53,723 bases of DNA from NCBI GenBank assembly GCA_938048695.1, contig CALIUO010000002.1, positions 1 to 53,723 of the forward strand. Direction: 5' to 3'. The translations under genes were made by a program, and so were the position numbers. Origin of the DNA: an uncultured SAR86 cluster bacterium (GTDB lineage: Bacteria; Pseudomonadota; Gammaproteobacteria; Magnimaribacterales; Magnimaribacteraceae). The notes beneath the pieces were generated by a model that had not been told where the DNA came from, made no database searches, and saw only the letters and a program-made list of their open reading frames with translations. This document shows, one piece after another, positions 17,384 through 25,939 of the stretch. Numbering within the stretch: position 1 is the first letter of the stretch; the number at the start of each line of letters is the position of its first letter.

Positions 17384-18054
17384 TTTCTTGGACCAAATAT
17401 TCCTGTTCCTATTCTTATCATTGTAGCGCCTTCTTGAATGGCTACACCATAATCTGATGTCATCCCCATCGACAGGGTATCAAGCTTATATCCTTTTCTT
17501 ATTAGTGAATCATAGATTTCTTTTACTTTCATAAAAACCTTTCTCTGTTCTTCTTCGGAATCTCTAGGCCTAGGAATTACCATCAACCCTCGGATTTTTA
17601 TATTTTCCAAAGCTTCTGATTTTTGGATAAGTTCTTCAAGGTTTTCTATCTTTACTCCAGACTTACTTTCCTCATCGTCTATATTGATTTGTAAGCATGC
17701 ATTCAGGACACCCTTTGATTTAGGTCTGGCAGAATTAAGTTTATCTGCAACCTTAAAGCTATCTATGGTGTGGACCCAGTCAAAAATCTCGGCTATCTTT
17801 TTCGCCTTTCTGGATTGAATTGAGCCTATAAAATGCCAGACTATATCTTGATCTAATTGAGTTATTTTTTCTTCTGCCTCTTGAAGGTAATTTTCTCCAA
17901 AGTTTTTGATCCCTTCTTCGTAGGCCATAATAATTTTTTTAATAGTCTGAGATTTGCTAGCCCCTATGAGAACAACATCCTCAACAGATCTCTTAGAAAG
18001 ATTACAGTTTGCTTCTATGTCCAAAATGATTTTTTGGATAATCTCTGATTTCAC
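17380..18054 (-). CDS. yggS: Pyridoxal phosphate homeostasis protein YggS (PLPBP)
   Basis: A 224-residue PLP-binding TIM-barrel protein of the YggS/PROSC family, which buffers free PLP rather than catalysing a known reaction. The PLP lysine is K34 in LIGASKSQTI, and the blocks FGENYLQEAEEKI, WHFIGSIQSRKAKKI, LMVIPRP and LSMGMTSDYGVAIQEGATMIRIGTGIFG (end of the barrel) are all present. The start is GTG, 3 bp after argS, with only a distant AGGA; coupling to argS is likely. Confidence 0.94.
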   Translation of the reverse strand: MKSEIIQKIILDIEANCNLSKRSVEDVVLIGASKSQTIKKIIMAYEEGIKNFGENYLQEAEEKITQLDQDIVWHFIGSIQSRKAKKIAEIFDWVHTIDSFKVADKLNSARPKSKGVLNACLQINIDDEESKSGVKIENLEELIQKSEALENIKIRGLMVIPRPRDSEEEQRKVFMKVKEIYDSLIRKGYKLDTLSMGMTSDYGVAIQEGATMIRIGTGIFGPRK

Positions 18055-18057
18055 AAG

Positions 18058-19803
18058 CTACATTTCCTGAGGAGCATTGATGCCCAAAATTGATAGCCCA
18101 TTATGTATAACTTGCTTAACTCCGCTTAGCAGAAACAATCTAGAGTTCATTAGATTTTGATCTTCAACAAGAAATTTTTCACTGTTGTAGTAACTGTGAA
18201 AGATGCTAGCTAAATCTTTGAGATAATAACAGATTAAATGAGGCTCACTTGATAGAGCAGCCCTCTCAATTAATACAGGATATTGATTAAGAACTTTCTG
18301 TAATTCAACTTCCTTATCTAAGTCCAATAAAGTTAAATCAGAGTTTGCAAGTTTGCCTTCATCTATATGTGACTTACTTAAAACGCTACAAATACGAGCA
18401 TGAGCATATTGAATATAATAAAGAGGGTTATCTTTAGACTGTTCTTTTGCAAGATCTAAGTCGAAATCCAAATGTTGGTCAGACTTCCTATTAATATAAA
18501 AGAATCGAGCCGCTTCAGTTGTAACCTCATCAATTAACTCTTTGAGTGTTATAAACTCTCCGCTTCTTGTAGACATGGGTACTTTCTTGCCAGACCTGAT
18601 TAGGTTCGCAAATTGAATAAAGACCACCTCTAATTTCTGAATATTCCTTGCACTAGCTTCCATTGCAGCTCTCACTCTTGGAATATAGCCATGATGATCA
18701 GAGCCCCAAATATTGATTATCCTGTCATACCCTCTGTCATATTTGTCCAGATGATAGGCCACATCAGAAGCAAAGTAAGTATATTCTCCATTTCCTCTTT
18801 TTAGCACTCTGTCTTTATCATCACCTAACGTTGATGATTTAAACCATGTGGCACCTTCTTGCTCATAAATAAATCCATTGGAATCAAGTTCATTGATAGC
18901 TTTGTCAACAATACTATCTGATCCAAGCTTATTCTCATAAAGAGATGATTCCGAAAACCATTTGTTATGGTTGACTCCGAACTCAGATAGATCAGCTTGA
19001 ATCAGGTCCAGTATTTCCTTCAGAGCAAAATCTCTAATAAAAAGGAATTCATCTCCAAGCCTAGATCGTATTGTTTCAATAACTGAATCTACAAAACTTT
19101 CATCTTCTTGTGTGTCTTTATTAAGAAGATCATTCAAATCTGAATCACTTAAAAAAAGCTCATTTGATCTCTTTTCCTTTAAGTTTTTAGCTATAGGTAT
19201 CAAGTATTCCCCTTGATAACCATTTTTAATCATCTGTATATCATTATTAAAAATTTGTGCATACCTAATCCATAGACTTGCAGCCAAGATGTTCATCTGC
19301 CTACCAAAATCGTTTACATAATATTCTTCATCAACTTTAAATCCTGCTTCGTTTAAAAGTCTGGCAAGAACTGATCCAAAAACAGCTCCTCTTCCATGTC
19401 CTACATGTAATGGTCCGGTAGGGTTACTTGATACATACTCTATTAAAACTTTTTTGTTATTTGATTTGGAAGAACCATAACCATCCTTTTCGATAAAGAT
19501 CTCTTTAAGCACAGCTCCATGAGACTTTTTTGATAGGAAGAAATTAATAAAACCAGGTCCCGCGACTTCAACTTTTGTAATATCTTGGTCTGTTTGGAAA
19601 TTCTCTTTGATTTCTTCAGCTATTTCTTTTGGATTTCTACCAAGTGGTTTAGCTAGTACCAGCGCAATATTTGATGCAAGGTCCCCATGTTCCTTTTCTT
19701 TATTGTCTTGAATATTTATATCGAATTTTTTGATATCAATATCAACACTGCTATATAACTCACCTAATATCCTCTTAAGGTCCTTTTGGATCTTTTCTTT
19801 CAT
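18058..19803 (-). CDS. argS: Arginyl-tRNA synthetase
   Basis: A 581-residue class I aminoacyl-tRNA synthetase, within the usual 560-590 range. The ATP-site HIGH motif appears as HVGH (133-136) in SSNPTGPLHVGHGRGA. The KMSKS loop is degenerate (KKVPMSTRSG), as is normal for ArgRS. The N-terminal Arg-S additional domain and the C-terminal anticodon-binding DALR domain are both present. It starts 7 bp after efp. Confidence 0.97.
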   Translation of the reverse strand: MKEKIQKDLKRILGELYSSVDIDIKKFDINIQDNKEKEHGDLASNIALVLAKPLGRNPKEIAEEIKENFQTDQDITKVEVAGPGFINFFLSKKSHGAVLKEIFIEKDGYGSSKSNNKKVLIEYVSSNPTGPLHVGHGRGAVFGSVLARLLNEAGFKVDEEYYVNDFGRQMNILAASLWIRYAQIFNNDIQMIKNGYQGEYLIPIAKNLKEKRSNELFLSDSDLNDLLNKDTQEDESFVDSVIETIRSRLGDEFLFIRDFALKEILDLIQADLSEFGVNHNKWFSESSLYENKLGSDSIVDKAINELDSNGFIYEQEGATWFKSSTLGDDKDRVLKRGNGEYTYFASDVAYHLDKYDRGYDRIINIWGSDHHGYIPRVRAAMEASARNIQKLEVVFIQFANLIRSGKKVPMSTRSGEFITLKELIDEVTTEAARFFYINRKSDQHLDFDLDLAKEQSKDNPLYYIQYAHARICSVLSKSHIDEGKLANSDLTLLDLDKEVELQKVLNQYPVLIERAALSSEPHLICYYLKDLASIFHSYYNSEKFLVEDQNLMNSRLFLLSGVKQVIHNGLSILGINAPQEM

Positions 19804-19810
19804 TTACTTT

Positions 19811-20374
19811 TTATTTACGACCCTGATATTCACCATTTCTAGTATCAATGGTTACTATTTCGCCTTCAGAAACAAAAAGAGGTACTTTCACAACAGCTCC
19901 CGTTGATAGAGTGGCCGGTTTTGAGCCTCCGGTTGCAGTATCTCCTTTTACGCCCGGATCTGTCTGGCTGACTTCTAAGTCTACGAAAGTAGGGGCAACA
20001 ACTGAGATGGGCTTCTCATTCCACAAGAGAACTTTACAGATATCTTCTTCAGTAACCCATTTTTCAAGTTCACCCACTGTATCAGTACCTACGGGTATCT
20101 GTTCGTAGGTGTCAGGATGCATGAAAAACCAAGCGCTACCATCGCTGTATAAAAATTGCATATCAAGTTCTTCTACATCAGCAGCTTCAAGCGACTCTCC
20201 GACCTTACAGGTCTTTTCTCCAACTCGCCCTGTTAAGTAGTTCCTAAACTTAATTTTGCTAAATGCTTGACCCTTACCGGGTTTATTGAACTCTTCTTCA
20301 ATAATTACACATGGATCATTATCTATAATTATTTTTAGACCCACTTTAAAATCACTAGTTGAATAAGATACCAA
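19811..20374 (-). CDS. efp: Elongation factor P
   Basis: A 187-residue three-domain OB-fold protein that rescues ribosomes stalled at polyproline. K34 in NKPGKGQAF is the site that EpmA/EpmB modify with beta-lysine in the E. coli branch; no epm genes are in the window. The C-terminal [18 protein letters not shown] is nearly identical to E. coli. The start is TTG (20374), preceded by AAGGAA, and aligns with the family N-terminus. Confidence 0.97.
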   Translation of the reverse strand: MVSYSTSDFKVGLKIIIDNDPCVIIEEEFNKPGKGQAFSKIKFRNYLTGRVGEKTCKVGESLEAADVEELDMQFLYSDGSAWFFMHPDTYEQIPVGTDTVGELEKWVTEEDICKVLLWNEKPISVVAPTFVDLEVSQTDPGVKGDTATGGSKPATLSTGAVVKVPLFVSEGEIVTIDTRNGEYQGRK

Positions 20375-20383
20375 GTTTTTTCC

Positions 20384-21214
20384 TTATATATTTTTTAACG
20401 AAACTAATTTGTTACCAAATTTTACAAGCTTATTTTCTATCAAGGAATCTAAATCTAATTTACTTGAGTCTTCAAAGAGCAGAATAATGGTAGAGCCCAT
20501 CTTAAAATGAGCTAATTCGTCTCCTTTTTTAATTTGTTTCTTATCAGATGGTCCTCTCTTCCATTCATTAATAAGCTGACTTCTGGAGGCATTATCATCA
20601 ACACTCCAAAATGGAACAATACTACCCACTACAGAAGCTCCAACTGAAACTAAAGAAAAATTTAACCCATCGGAATCAATCTGAAGGACGGACCTCTCAT
20701 TTTTAATGTATAGGTTAGGTATGGATTCTTGTGCCTTTTTATTGACACTAAAAAGAGAAGTACCTAAATGTTGAGAATCGATTATTGTTCCATCAAATGG
20801 ACAATGGATTCTATGATAGTCTGTAGGGGCTAAATAAATTGTTATAAAGTAACCCTCGTCGTACAGTGATTTATAACTGTCTCCAACCAAATCTTCCAAT
20901 GCATACTTAAACTTTTTTGCTTGTATAAGCTGACCTTCTTCAATGAATCCATGATCAACTATTTCACCATCAACAGGAGAGATAAAGGCTTTATCAGAAT
21001 CATCAACAACCCTGGAACCATCTTTTAACTTTCTCGTAAAAAATTCATTATATGATCTATATTTTCTTATATCAGAATGTATAGCTTCATTAAGATTGGG
21101 CTTGTATAGTGCAATAAAACCTTTTATCAAAATGGTTTTGATGAACTCTAGTCTACTGTTTGCCAGATATCCTAATACTAATGTTAAGAATATATGAGGG
21201 ATTAATTTATGCAT
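20384..21214 (-). CDS. psd: Phosphatidylserine decarboxylase proenzyme
   Basis: A 276-residue membrane-associated enzyme that makes phosphatidylethanolamine. It self-cleaves to create a pyruvoyl group at the serine of an LGST motif, here MGST with S241 (HFKMGSTIILLF). D82 (SPVDGEI) and the H in YHRIHCPFDG are the expected protease-like residues. FNKF/NEFFTRKL near 56-63 is typical of the class. The ATG overlaps the stop of the upstream membrane protein gene (TAATG). The Leu-to-Met change at the cleavage motif is a minor variant. Confidence 0.94.
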   Translation of the reverse strand: MHKLIPHIFLTLVLGYLANSRLEFIKTILIKGFIALYKPNLNEAIHSDIRKYRSYNEFFTRKLKDGSRVVDDSDKAFISPVDGEIVDHGFIEEGQLIQAKKFKYALEDLVGDSYKSLYDEGYFITIYLAPTDYHRIHCPFDGTIIDSQHLGTSLFSVNKKAQESIPNLYIKNERSVLQIDSDGLNFSLVSVGASVVGSIVPFWSVDDNASRSQLINEWKRGPSDKKQIKKGDELAHFKMGSTIILLFEDSSKLDLDSLIENKLVKFGNKLVSLKNI

Positions 21215-21990
21215 TATCTTCTTAAGAGAGTTGGCAACACAGGAGTTGTATCTCTGTATTCCTGATACTCAGGATACTTAGCTAATAACTGTCTTTCAAG
21301 AAGTGGGATTAATTTTTTTAAGACGATTAAAAGTAGCATTACAAAACCCATAACTGACCATTGAGAACCAATACCGTTTAATGCAATGAGCTGAAGTCCG
21401 AAGAAAAATAATAAGAGACCAGCTAAGTTTGGATGCCTTAAATAGCTCCATAGCCCAGTTCTAATAAATTTATTTTCATCCTGTTTTGTCTTTTTTATCT
21501 TTCTTTCACAAATAAATTCCATAGCGATTCCAAGGGTACAAAAGGAGATTCCCAAAATATCTAAAAAATTTAATGATGAATAGCCTGATAAATAATTTAA
21601 AGACAGTGCAGAGCTGAAACAGGCAATTTGAATGAAAGAAATCTTTATAGTGTTTATTATGATTATTAAAAATTTCTTTTGATGAATTAAATCACGAATT
21701 GACTCGAGAAATTCTTGAAGTAGAAGTGATTTTATAGAGCTATAGGCATTAAAAGATTTCAAGCACCATGCAATTACTATTAGATTAGAAAATAACTGCC
21801 TTAAAGATATATCTGATATCTCAAATTGTAACTGAATGAATGCGCCTAAAATCAAAGTAAAGAGAACAGGGAAGAAAAGGAACTTCAATAACACTCTTGG
21901 ACTTTTTTTATTGATACTGATGAGGATTAAGCTTATTAATGTTATTGAGTTGAAAGAAAACAAGATTAATAAGTATGCAAAATTTGACAT
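21214..21990 (-). CDS. Membrane methyltransferase/reductase-like protein (DUF1295/ICMT superfamily)
   Basis: A 258-residue protein with about seven membrane helices. The C-terminal half has the hallmark of the isoprenylcysteine methyltransferase / DUF1295 (steroid 5-alpha-reductase-like) superfamily: TGLWSYLRHPNLAGLLLFF followed by LLERQLLAKYPEYQEYRDTTP. The RHPN motif is part of the nucleotide cofactor site in this group. Substrate unknown; linkage to psd hints at lipid modification, but this is inference. A second DUF1295 member with the same RHPN motif is at 43463. Confidence 0.8.
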   Translation of the reverse strand: MSNFAYLLILFSFNSITLISLILISINKKSPRVLLKFLFFPVLFTLILGAFIQLQFEISDISLRQLFSNLIVIAWCLKSFNAYSSIKSLLLQEFLESIRDLIHQKKFLIIIINTIKISFIQIACFSSALSLNYLSGYSSLNFLDILGISFCTLGIAMEFICERKIKKTKQDENKFIRTGLWSYLRHPNLAGLLLFFFGLQLIALNGIGSQWSVMGFVMLLLIVLKKLIPLLERQLLAKYPEYQEYRDTTPVLPTLLRR

Positions 21991-22025
21991 CTTCTAAATT
22001 TTCCTCAAATGACATTTTTTTGGCA

Positions 22026-22054
22026 TTGCAATGAACCTTATTTGTCACTATAGT
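22026..22054 (+). promoter_or_regulatory. Sigma-70 promoter of the TonB2-type operon
   Basis: TTGCAA (22026-22031) and TATAGT (22049-22054) are separated by 17 bp and match the consensus boxes at 4/6 and 5/6 positions. The predicted start is about 22061, a G, which is also the first paired base of the leader structure. The -35 box lies inside a perfect 10-bp palindrome CATTGCAATG (22024-22033), a possible repressor site. It does not resemble a Fur box. Confidence 0.55.
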
Positions 22055-22060
22055 TTAAAC

Positions 22061-22126
22061 GTTCGCACTCGGGGAAGGTGAAATAATGTGCTTGCAAAAC
22101 ACTTAAGTTTCATCTACTTTGCGAAT
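22061..22126 (+). promoter_or_regulatory. Structured 5' leader RNA of the TonB2-type operon
   Basis: Three nested helices can form. P1: GTTCGCA (22061-22067) with TGCGAAT (22120-22126), one G-U. P2: GGTGAAA (22077-22083) with TTTCATC (22108-22114), one G-U. P3: TAA-GTG (22084-22086, 22088-22090, one bulged T) with CACTTA (22100-22105). The apical loop is CTTGCAAAA, and the internal loop holds CTCGGGGAA opposite TACTT. That is 20 pairs in 66 nt, starting at the predicted transcription start. I do not recognise a known riboswitch class. Confidence 0.45.
22086..22106 (+). CDS. Possible six-codon leader peptide (MCLQNT)
   Basis: ATG at 22086 is preceded by GGGGAAGGTGA (22071-22081), one of the strongest ribosome-binding sites in the window, and is followed by five codons and TAA. 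It lies wholly within helices P2/P3 of the leader. Translation would melt those helices, so it could act as a leader ORF or as a decoy site that ties translation to folding. It may also be chance, because short ATG-stop frames are common. Confidence 0.3.
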   Translation: MCLQNT

Positions 22127-22162
22127 AGATTAAATAAGAATTTTAGAAATTAGGAGATAGCT

Positions 22163-22927
22163 ATGACGCGTCTTTGTAAATTTGTTTTCGTGTTGGCCGG
22201 AATTTCAGTTTCGGGCCTTGTGTTTAGTGATCAAATCCAACCTTTATTAGACGTTGGTGCGGCTAGACAAGTTGCCGAGAAAACATCTCAGTCAAAAATC
22301 GATGAAATGGACGAACAGACTTCAGTGATAGTCAGCGAGTTCAAAACAGTCAGTAAACAAATAGAAGGTTTGAGGGTATACAACGCTCAAATGAGACAGC
22401 AAATTCAGCGTCAAGAAGAGCGTTTGAAGGAAATTGATAGAACGCTAAAAGAAGCACAGGTTATGCAGAGACAGATTCCACCATTTACAAGAAGAATGTT
22501 AGCTGGAGTAGAAACTTCTATTGAGCTTGATCTGCCATTTCATTTAGCTGAAAGAAAAGAGCGAATTGCTTTTGCTAAAGCGGCTTTAGATAATCCAACC
22601 GTCTCTCCAGCTGAAGGTTTGAGGCAGGTTTTAGAGGCTTTCAATGTAGAAGCAGAATATGGAAGAAAAATAGATGCTTATAAAGATAGCATTGTTATTA
22701 ATGGTGAGCTAAGAGAAGGTAACATTCTAAGGGTCGGTAGACTGGCAATGGTTTTCCAAACAGCCGATGAAACGCAAACACATGCCTGGAATAATGCTAC
22801 TAGGTCATGGGAAGAACTTGATAATAGTTATAGGAACCCTACAAAGAGAGGCTTAAGAATAGCTAATAAGCTAGCTACAGTTGACTTGATGGAACTTCCT
22901 TTACCAGCAGCAACGGAGGCAAACTAA
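22163..22927 (+). CDS. DUF3450 periplasmic coiled-coil protein of the TonB2-type system
   Basis: A 254-residue exported protein with a signal peptide (about 1-22, ending near LVFSD). Residues about 35-105 form a long coiled coil (ARQVAEKTSQSKIDEM... to ...KEIDRTLKEA), followed by a globular part. DUF3450 proteins are encoded first in many gammaproteobacterial TtpC-ExbB2-ExbD2-TonB2 operons and probably act with TtpC in the periplasm; the molecular role is not established. AGGAGA precedes the ATG. The upstream leader (22061-22162) is about 100 nt long. Confidence 0.85.
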   Translation: MTRLCKFVFVLAGISVSGLVFSDQIQPLLDVGAARQVAEKTSQSKIDEMDEQTSVIVSEFKTVSKQIEGLRVYNAQMRQQIQRQEERLKEIDRTLKEAQVMQRQIPPFTRRMLAGVETSIELDLPFHLAERKERIAFAKAALDNPTVSPAEGLRQVLEAFNVEAEYGRKIDAYKDSIVINGELREGNILRVGRLAMVFQTADETQTHAWNNATRSWEELDNSYRNPTKRGLRIANKLATVDLMELPLPAATEAN

Positions 22928-22928
22928 A

Positions 22929-24320
22929 ATGAGAAAAATAAAACTTTTTATACTTATACTTAGCCTCGGGCTAACATCCTCAATATCTTTCTCTGAAGAA
23001 GGAGAAGAGGAGGCAGTACAACCATCTAATCCTCAAGAATTATTAGAGATAGTAAAACAAGGACAATTTGCTGACACTCAACAACAAAGGGATAGAGAAG
23101 CCCAATTCAGAAACGAAAAGAACAGACAAGCTAAACTTCTATCTGATGCGAAAGACGAAAGAGCTAGGCTTGAAAGAGAGGCTGCTAGGTTAGAACAAAA
23201 ATTTGAAGCTAATGAAGCACTTTTAGTCGTAGCTGAAGAACAACTTCGAGAAAGACTGGGGTCACTAAACGAAATCTTCGGCCACCTGGCTGGAAATACC
23301 ACAGAAGCTCGTAATATCATGGAGCAATCAATTACTGCTGCTCAATTTGGTAAGGAAAGAGAAGAGTTCATGACTGCTTTAGGCTCAAAAATGAACGAAG
23401 GTATCAAATTAGCTTCGATAGAAGAGCTTGAAACTTTATGGTACGAGCTGCAAAGAGAAATAAATGCTTCCGGTGAAGTGGTTAAGTTCAATACAGAAGT
23501 AATAACTACTGATGGAAATGTTGAAAATAGAGACGTAGTTAGGGTGGGCAATTTTAATGTTGTATCTGATGGTCAGTATTTAACTTATTCTCCATCACGT
23601 GGGACATATTCTGAACTTCCTTCTCAACCAGCTGGAAGATATACATCTCAGACTTCAGACATATTGAATGGTGACACTTTCCCAGTTCAATTTGCCGTTG
23701 ACCCAACAGGACCTCAGGGAGGCTCATTGCTTGCCAGCTTGATTTCTATGCCAAGCACATGGGGTAAAATGCAAGAGGGTGGCCCAGTAGGCTATATGCT
23801 CATGGCAATCGGACTCTTGGCAACGCTCTTATTCATTTGGAGATTCTATGAACTTTGGAATATAAGGGGCGGTGTTATAGCTCAATCAGCTTCTTCAACC
23901 TTAAGTAATGATAATGCTTTAGGAAGAATTCTTAAGATAGCAGAAGACGATAAAGAAGCAGATACAGAAACATTGGAGCTAAAGATGGCTGAACAGATCT
24001 TGAAAGAAAGACCTACTGTAGAGGGATTAAATTGGGTTCTTAAGATCGTCTCTGTTGTGGCTCCCCTAATGGGACTTTTCGGAACAATCATAGGTATGAT
24101 AGAAACGTTTACTATGATTACCTTATTTGGAACAGGTGATCCTAAAACAATGGCGAGTGGTATATCTACTGCTCTTGTAACAACATGGTTAGGACTTATG
24201 GTCGCTATCCCAACTACTTTTATGTACGCAACGGTTAATAATATTTCTAGAGGAATATTAGGTACTATTGAGGAATCAAGTACTGGTATGGCTGCTAAAA
24301 GATCGGAAGGTACAAGTTAA
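22929..24320 (+). CDS. TtpC-like MotA/TolQ/ExbB proton channel protein with long periplasmic domain
   Basis: A 463-residue inner-membrane protein. A signal (1-22) is followed by a coiled coil (about 45-110) and a periplasmic domain. The last third has the three-helix ExbB/TolQ fold: about 285-307, about 370-394 (VVAPLMGLFGTIIGMIETF) and about 413-437. In Vibrio TonB2 systems TtpC is required for TonB2-dependent iron-siderophore uptake. GGAGG lies 10 bases before the ATG, inside the end of the DUF3450 gene. Confidence 0.88.
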   Translation: MRKIKLFILILSLGLTSSISFSEEGEEEAVQPSNPQELLEIVKQGQFADTQQQRDREAQFRNEKNRQAKLLSDAKDERARLEREAARLEQKFEANEALLVVAEEQLRERLGSLNEIFGHLAGNTTEARNIMEQSITAAQFGKEREEFMTALGSKMNEGIKLASIEELETLWYELQREINASGEVVKFNTEVITTDGNVENRDVVRVGNFNVVSDGQYLTYSPSRGTYSELPSQPAGRYTSQTSDILNGDTFPVQFAVDPTGPQGGSLLASLISMPSTWGKMQEGGPVGYMLMAIGLLATLLFIWRFYELWNIRGGVIAQSASSTLSNDNALGRILKIAEDDKEADTETLELKMAEQILKERPTVEGLNWVLKIVSVVAPLMGLFGTIIGMIETFTMITLFGTGDPKTMASGISTALVTTWLGLMVAIPTTFMYATVNNISRGILGTIEESSTGMAAKRSEGTS

Positions 24321-24341
24321 GATTTACTGAAGAAATAAAGA

Positions 24342-24866
24342 ATGCAATTTTTTTATAACTTTTCAGATGCTTTATTTGCTTTCATGCAAAGAGGTGGGGA
24401 TGTACTGTATCTAATTGGACTTTTAGCGTTTGTAATGTGGTTCCTAATATTCGAAAGAATGTGGTTCTACTTCTACACTCATAAGACTTATCTAGGTCAA
24501 TCCATGAATGAATGGGATCAAAGACAAGACAAGAGTTCTTGGAATTCTAAGGCTATAAGAGATATGCTTATTTCTGAAAATGAGATAAGAATTGATAAGA
24601 ATCTCGGCTTAATCAAGATGTGTGTAGGAATAGCACCTTTGTTTGGTTTATTTGGAACTATTACTGGAATGATAGAGGTTTTCCACTTGCTAGCTGTAAC
24701 TGGCGGTGGTGATGCTAAGGCCATGGCCGGAGGAGTTTCAAGATCTACAATACCCGCTATGGCAGGACTTGCGGTTGCTTTAACCGGAACTCTCGCTAAC
24801 CAATTTTTAGTGAATAGAGCACAGAAGGAGAAAGACCTGCTGGTTGATCAGTTGGTCGCAGAATAG
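24342..24866 (+). CDS. exbB: ExbB2, TonB-system proton channel
   Basis: A 174-residue short ExbB with three membrane helices. Family blocks are GGDVLYLIGLLAFVMWFLIFERMWFY (helix 1), IAPLFGLFGTITGMIEVFHLLA (helix 2) and ISRSTIPAMAGLAVALTG-type text in helix 3 (here VSRSTIPAMAGLAVALTG). With ExbD it converts proton flow into force on TonB. It belongs to the short ExbB2 form, distinct from the longer TtpC just upstream; both are expected in the same complex. Confidence 0.92.
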   Translation: MQFFYNFSDALFAFMQRGGDVLYLIGLLAFVMWFLIFERMWFYFYTHKTYLGQSMNEWDQRQDKSSWNSKAIRDMLISENEIRIDKNLGLIKMCVGIAPLFGLFGTITGMIEVFHLLAVTGGGDAKAMAGGVSRSTIPAMAGLAVALTGTLANQFLVNRAQKEKDLLVDQLVAE

Positions 24867-24875
24867 GAATATATT

Positions 24876-25286
24876 ATGAGAAGATCACCAATAAGTAGCG
24901 CTGTTGCAGAAGAAGAAGACATTAATTTAACACCGATGTTAGATGTTGTTTTTATTCTGCTTATTTTCTTTATCGTAACTGCAAACTTCATTAAAGAGCC
25001 AGGTCTTGAAGTAAATAGACCTGATGCAGAAACCTCTAATATCCAAGAAAATGCAGCTATTTTGATAGCTATTGGAGCTACAAATGACATCTGGATAGAT
25101 GGAAGAAGGGTTGACGTTAGACAAGTAAAGGCAAATATAACCAAACTTTTAGCCGATAACCCTCAAGGCTCTGTTGTCATTCAGGCTGATGAAAAGGCTC
25201 AAGCTGATGCCATAATACAAGTTATGGATCAGTCTAGAGAAGCTGGAGTTTATGCAATTTCATTAGCATCTGAACCTAAGTTTTAA
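24876..25286 (+). CDS. exbD: ExbD2, TonB-system proton channel subunit
   Basis: A 136-residue single-pass inner-membrane protein. The membrane helix LTPMLDVVFILLIFFIVTA (18-36) carries the essential aspartate D23, equivalent to D25 of E. coli ExbD. The remainder is the periplasmic domain that contacts TonB. AGGA lies just before the ATG, overlapping the exbB stop region. Confidence 0.94.
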   Translation: MRRSPISSAVAEEEDINLTPMLDVVFILLIFFIVTANFIKEPGLEVNRPDAETSNIQENAAILIAIGATNDIWIDGRRVDVRQVKANITKLLADNPQGSVVIQADEKAQADAIIQVMDQSREAGVYAISLASEPKF

Positions 25287-25291
25287 ATTTT

Positions 25292-25933
25292 ATGGGATTT
25301 TTTGCAGAACAAAATCTTAAAATGCTAGGGGCAACCCTAACAGGCTCCTTCCTATTAACTGTTGCAATTTTTTATACCATGCAATGGCTTATAGATGTTG
25401 GAGATGTCGAGCTAAATGATAAATCTATCAAAATTGCTGACGTCACCATGCCGGAAAGAGAGTTAGAGTTAATGATGGATATGGAAAGGCCACAAGAAGA
25501 AGAGCCACCTCCAGAAACAATGCCACCAGAGTTTGATATGACTCCTCCAGCTGATTTAGATACATCTGCGGCAAGACCAAATTTAGGATTTAAAGGAAAA
25601 AAAGCTGGTGTGTTTGCCGACGGTTCATATGTACCTATATTTCAGGTACCTCCTGTCTATCCAAGAAGAGCATTGGAGAGAGGAATTGAAGGGTGTGTTA
25701 TGCTCAAGTTCACTGTTACTAAAGTTGGCTCAACTAAAGAACCTGAAGTTGAGTGGGCTGTTCCCCCAGGAATTTTTGATAGAGCAGCAATGAGATCTGC
25801 TTTGAAATATAAATATAAACCTCAGATAAGAGATGGTGAGGCTATTGAAGTACCTAATGTAAGAACAATTATTGTTTTTAAAATAGAAGACCCCGGTAAG
25901 CCTGCTGATTATGTACCTGAGGGATGTGCGTAA
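25292..25933 (+). CDS. tonB: TonB2, energy transducer
   Basis: A 213-residue TonB. It has an N-terminal membrane helix (about 10-30), an acidic proline-rich spacer (EEEPPPETMPPEFDMTPP, about 70-87), and a C-terminal TonB domain with PVYPRRALERGIEGCVMLKFTV and PQIRDGEAIEVPNV. The short spacer is typical of TonB2 rather than E. coli TonB1. It would energise outer-membrane TonB-dependent receptors; none is encoded in the window. Confidence 0.92.
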   Translation: MGFFAEQNLKMLGATLTGSFLLTVAIFYTMQWLIDVGDVELNDKSIKIADVTMPERELELMMDMERPQEEEPPPETMPPEFDMTPPADLDTSAARPNLGFKGKKAGVFADGSYVPIFQVPPVYPRRALERGIEGCVMLKFTVTKVGSTKEPEVEWAVPPGIFDRAAMRSALKYKYKPQIRDGEAIEVPNVRTIIVFKIEDPGKPADYVPEGCA

Positions 25934-25939
25934 ATTGTT

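Noticed and set aside
21991-22054. Fur box at the TonB operon promoter
   Set aside because: No stretch resembles the 19-bp Fur consensus; the only palindrome is CATTGCAATG.
24848-25144. 98-codon minus-strand frame opposite exbD
   Set aside because: Shadow of the exbB/exbD coding sequence, with no start context and a nonsense-like hydrophobic product.
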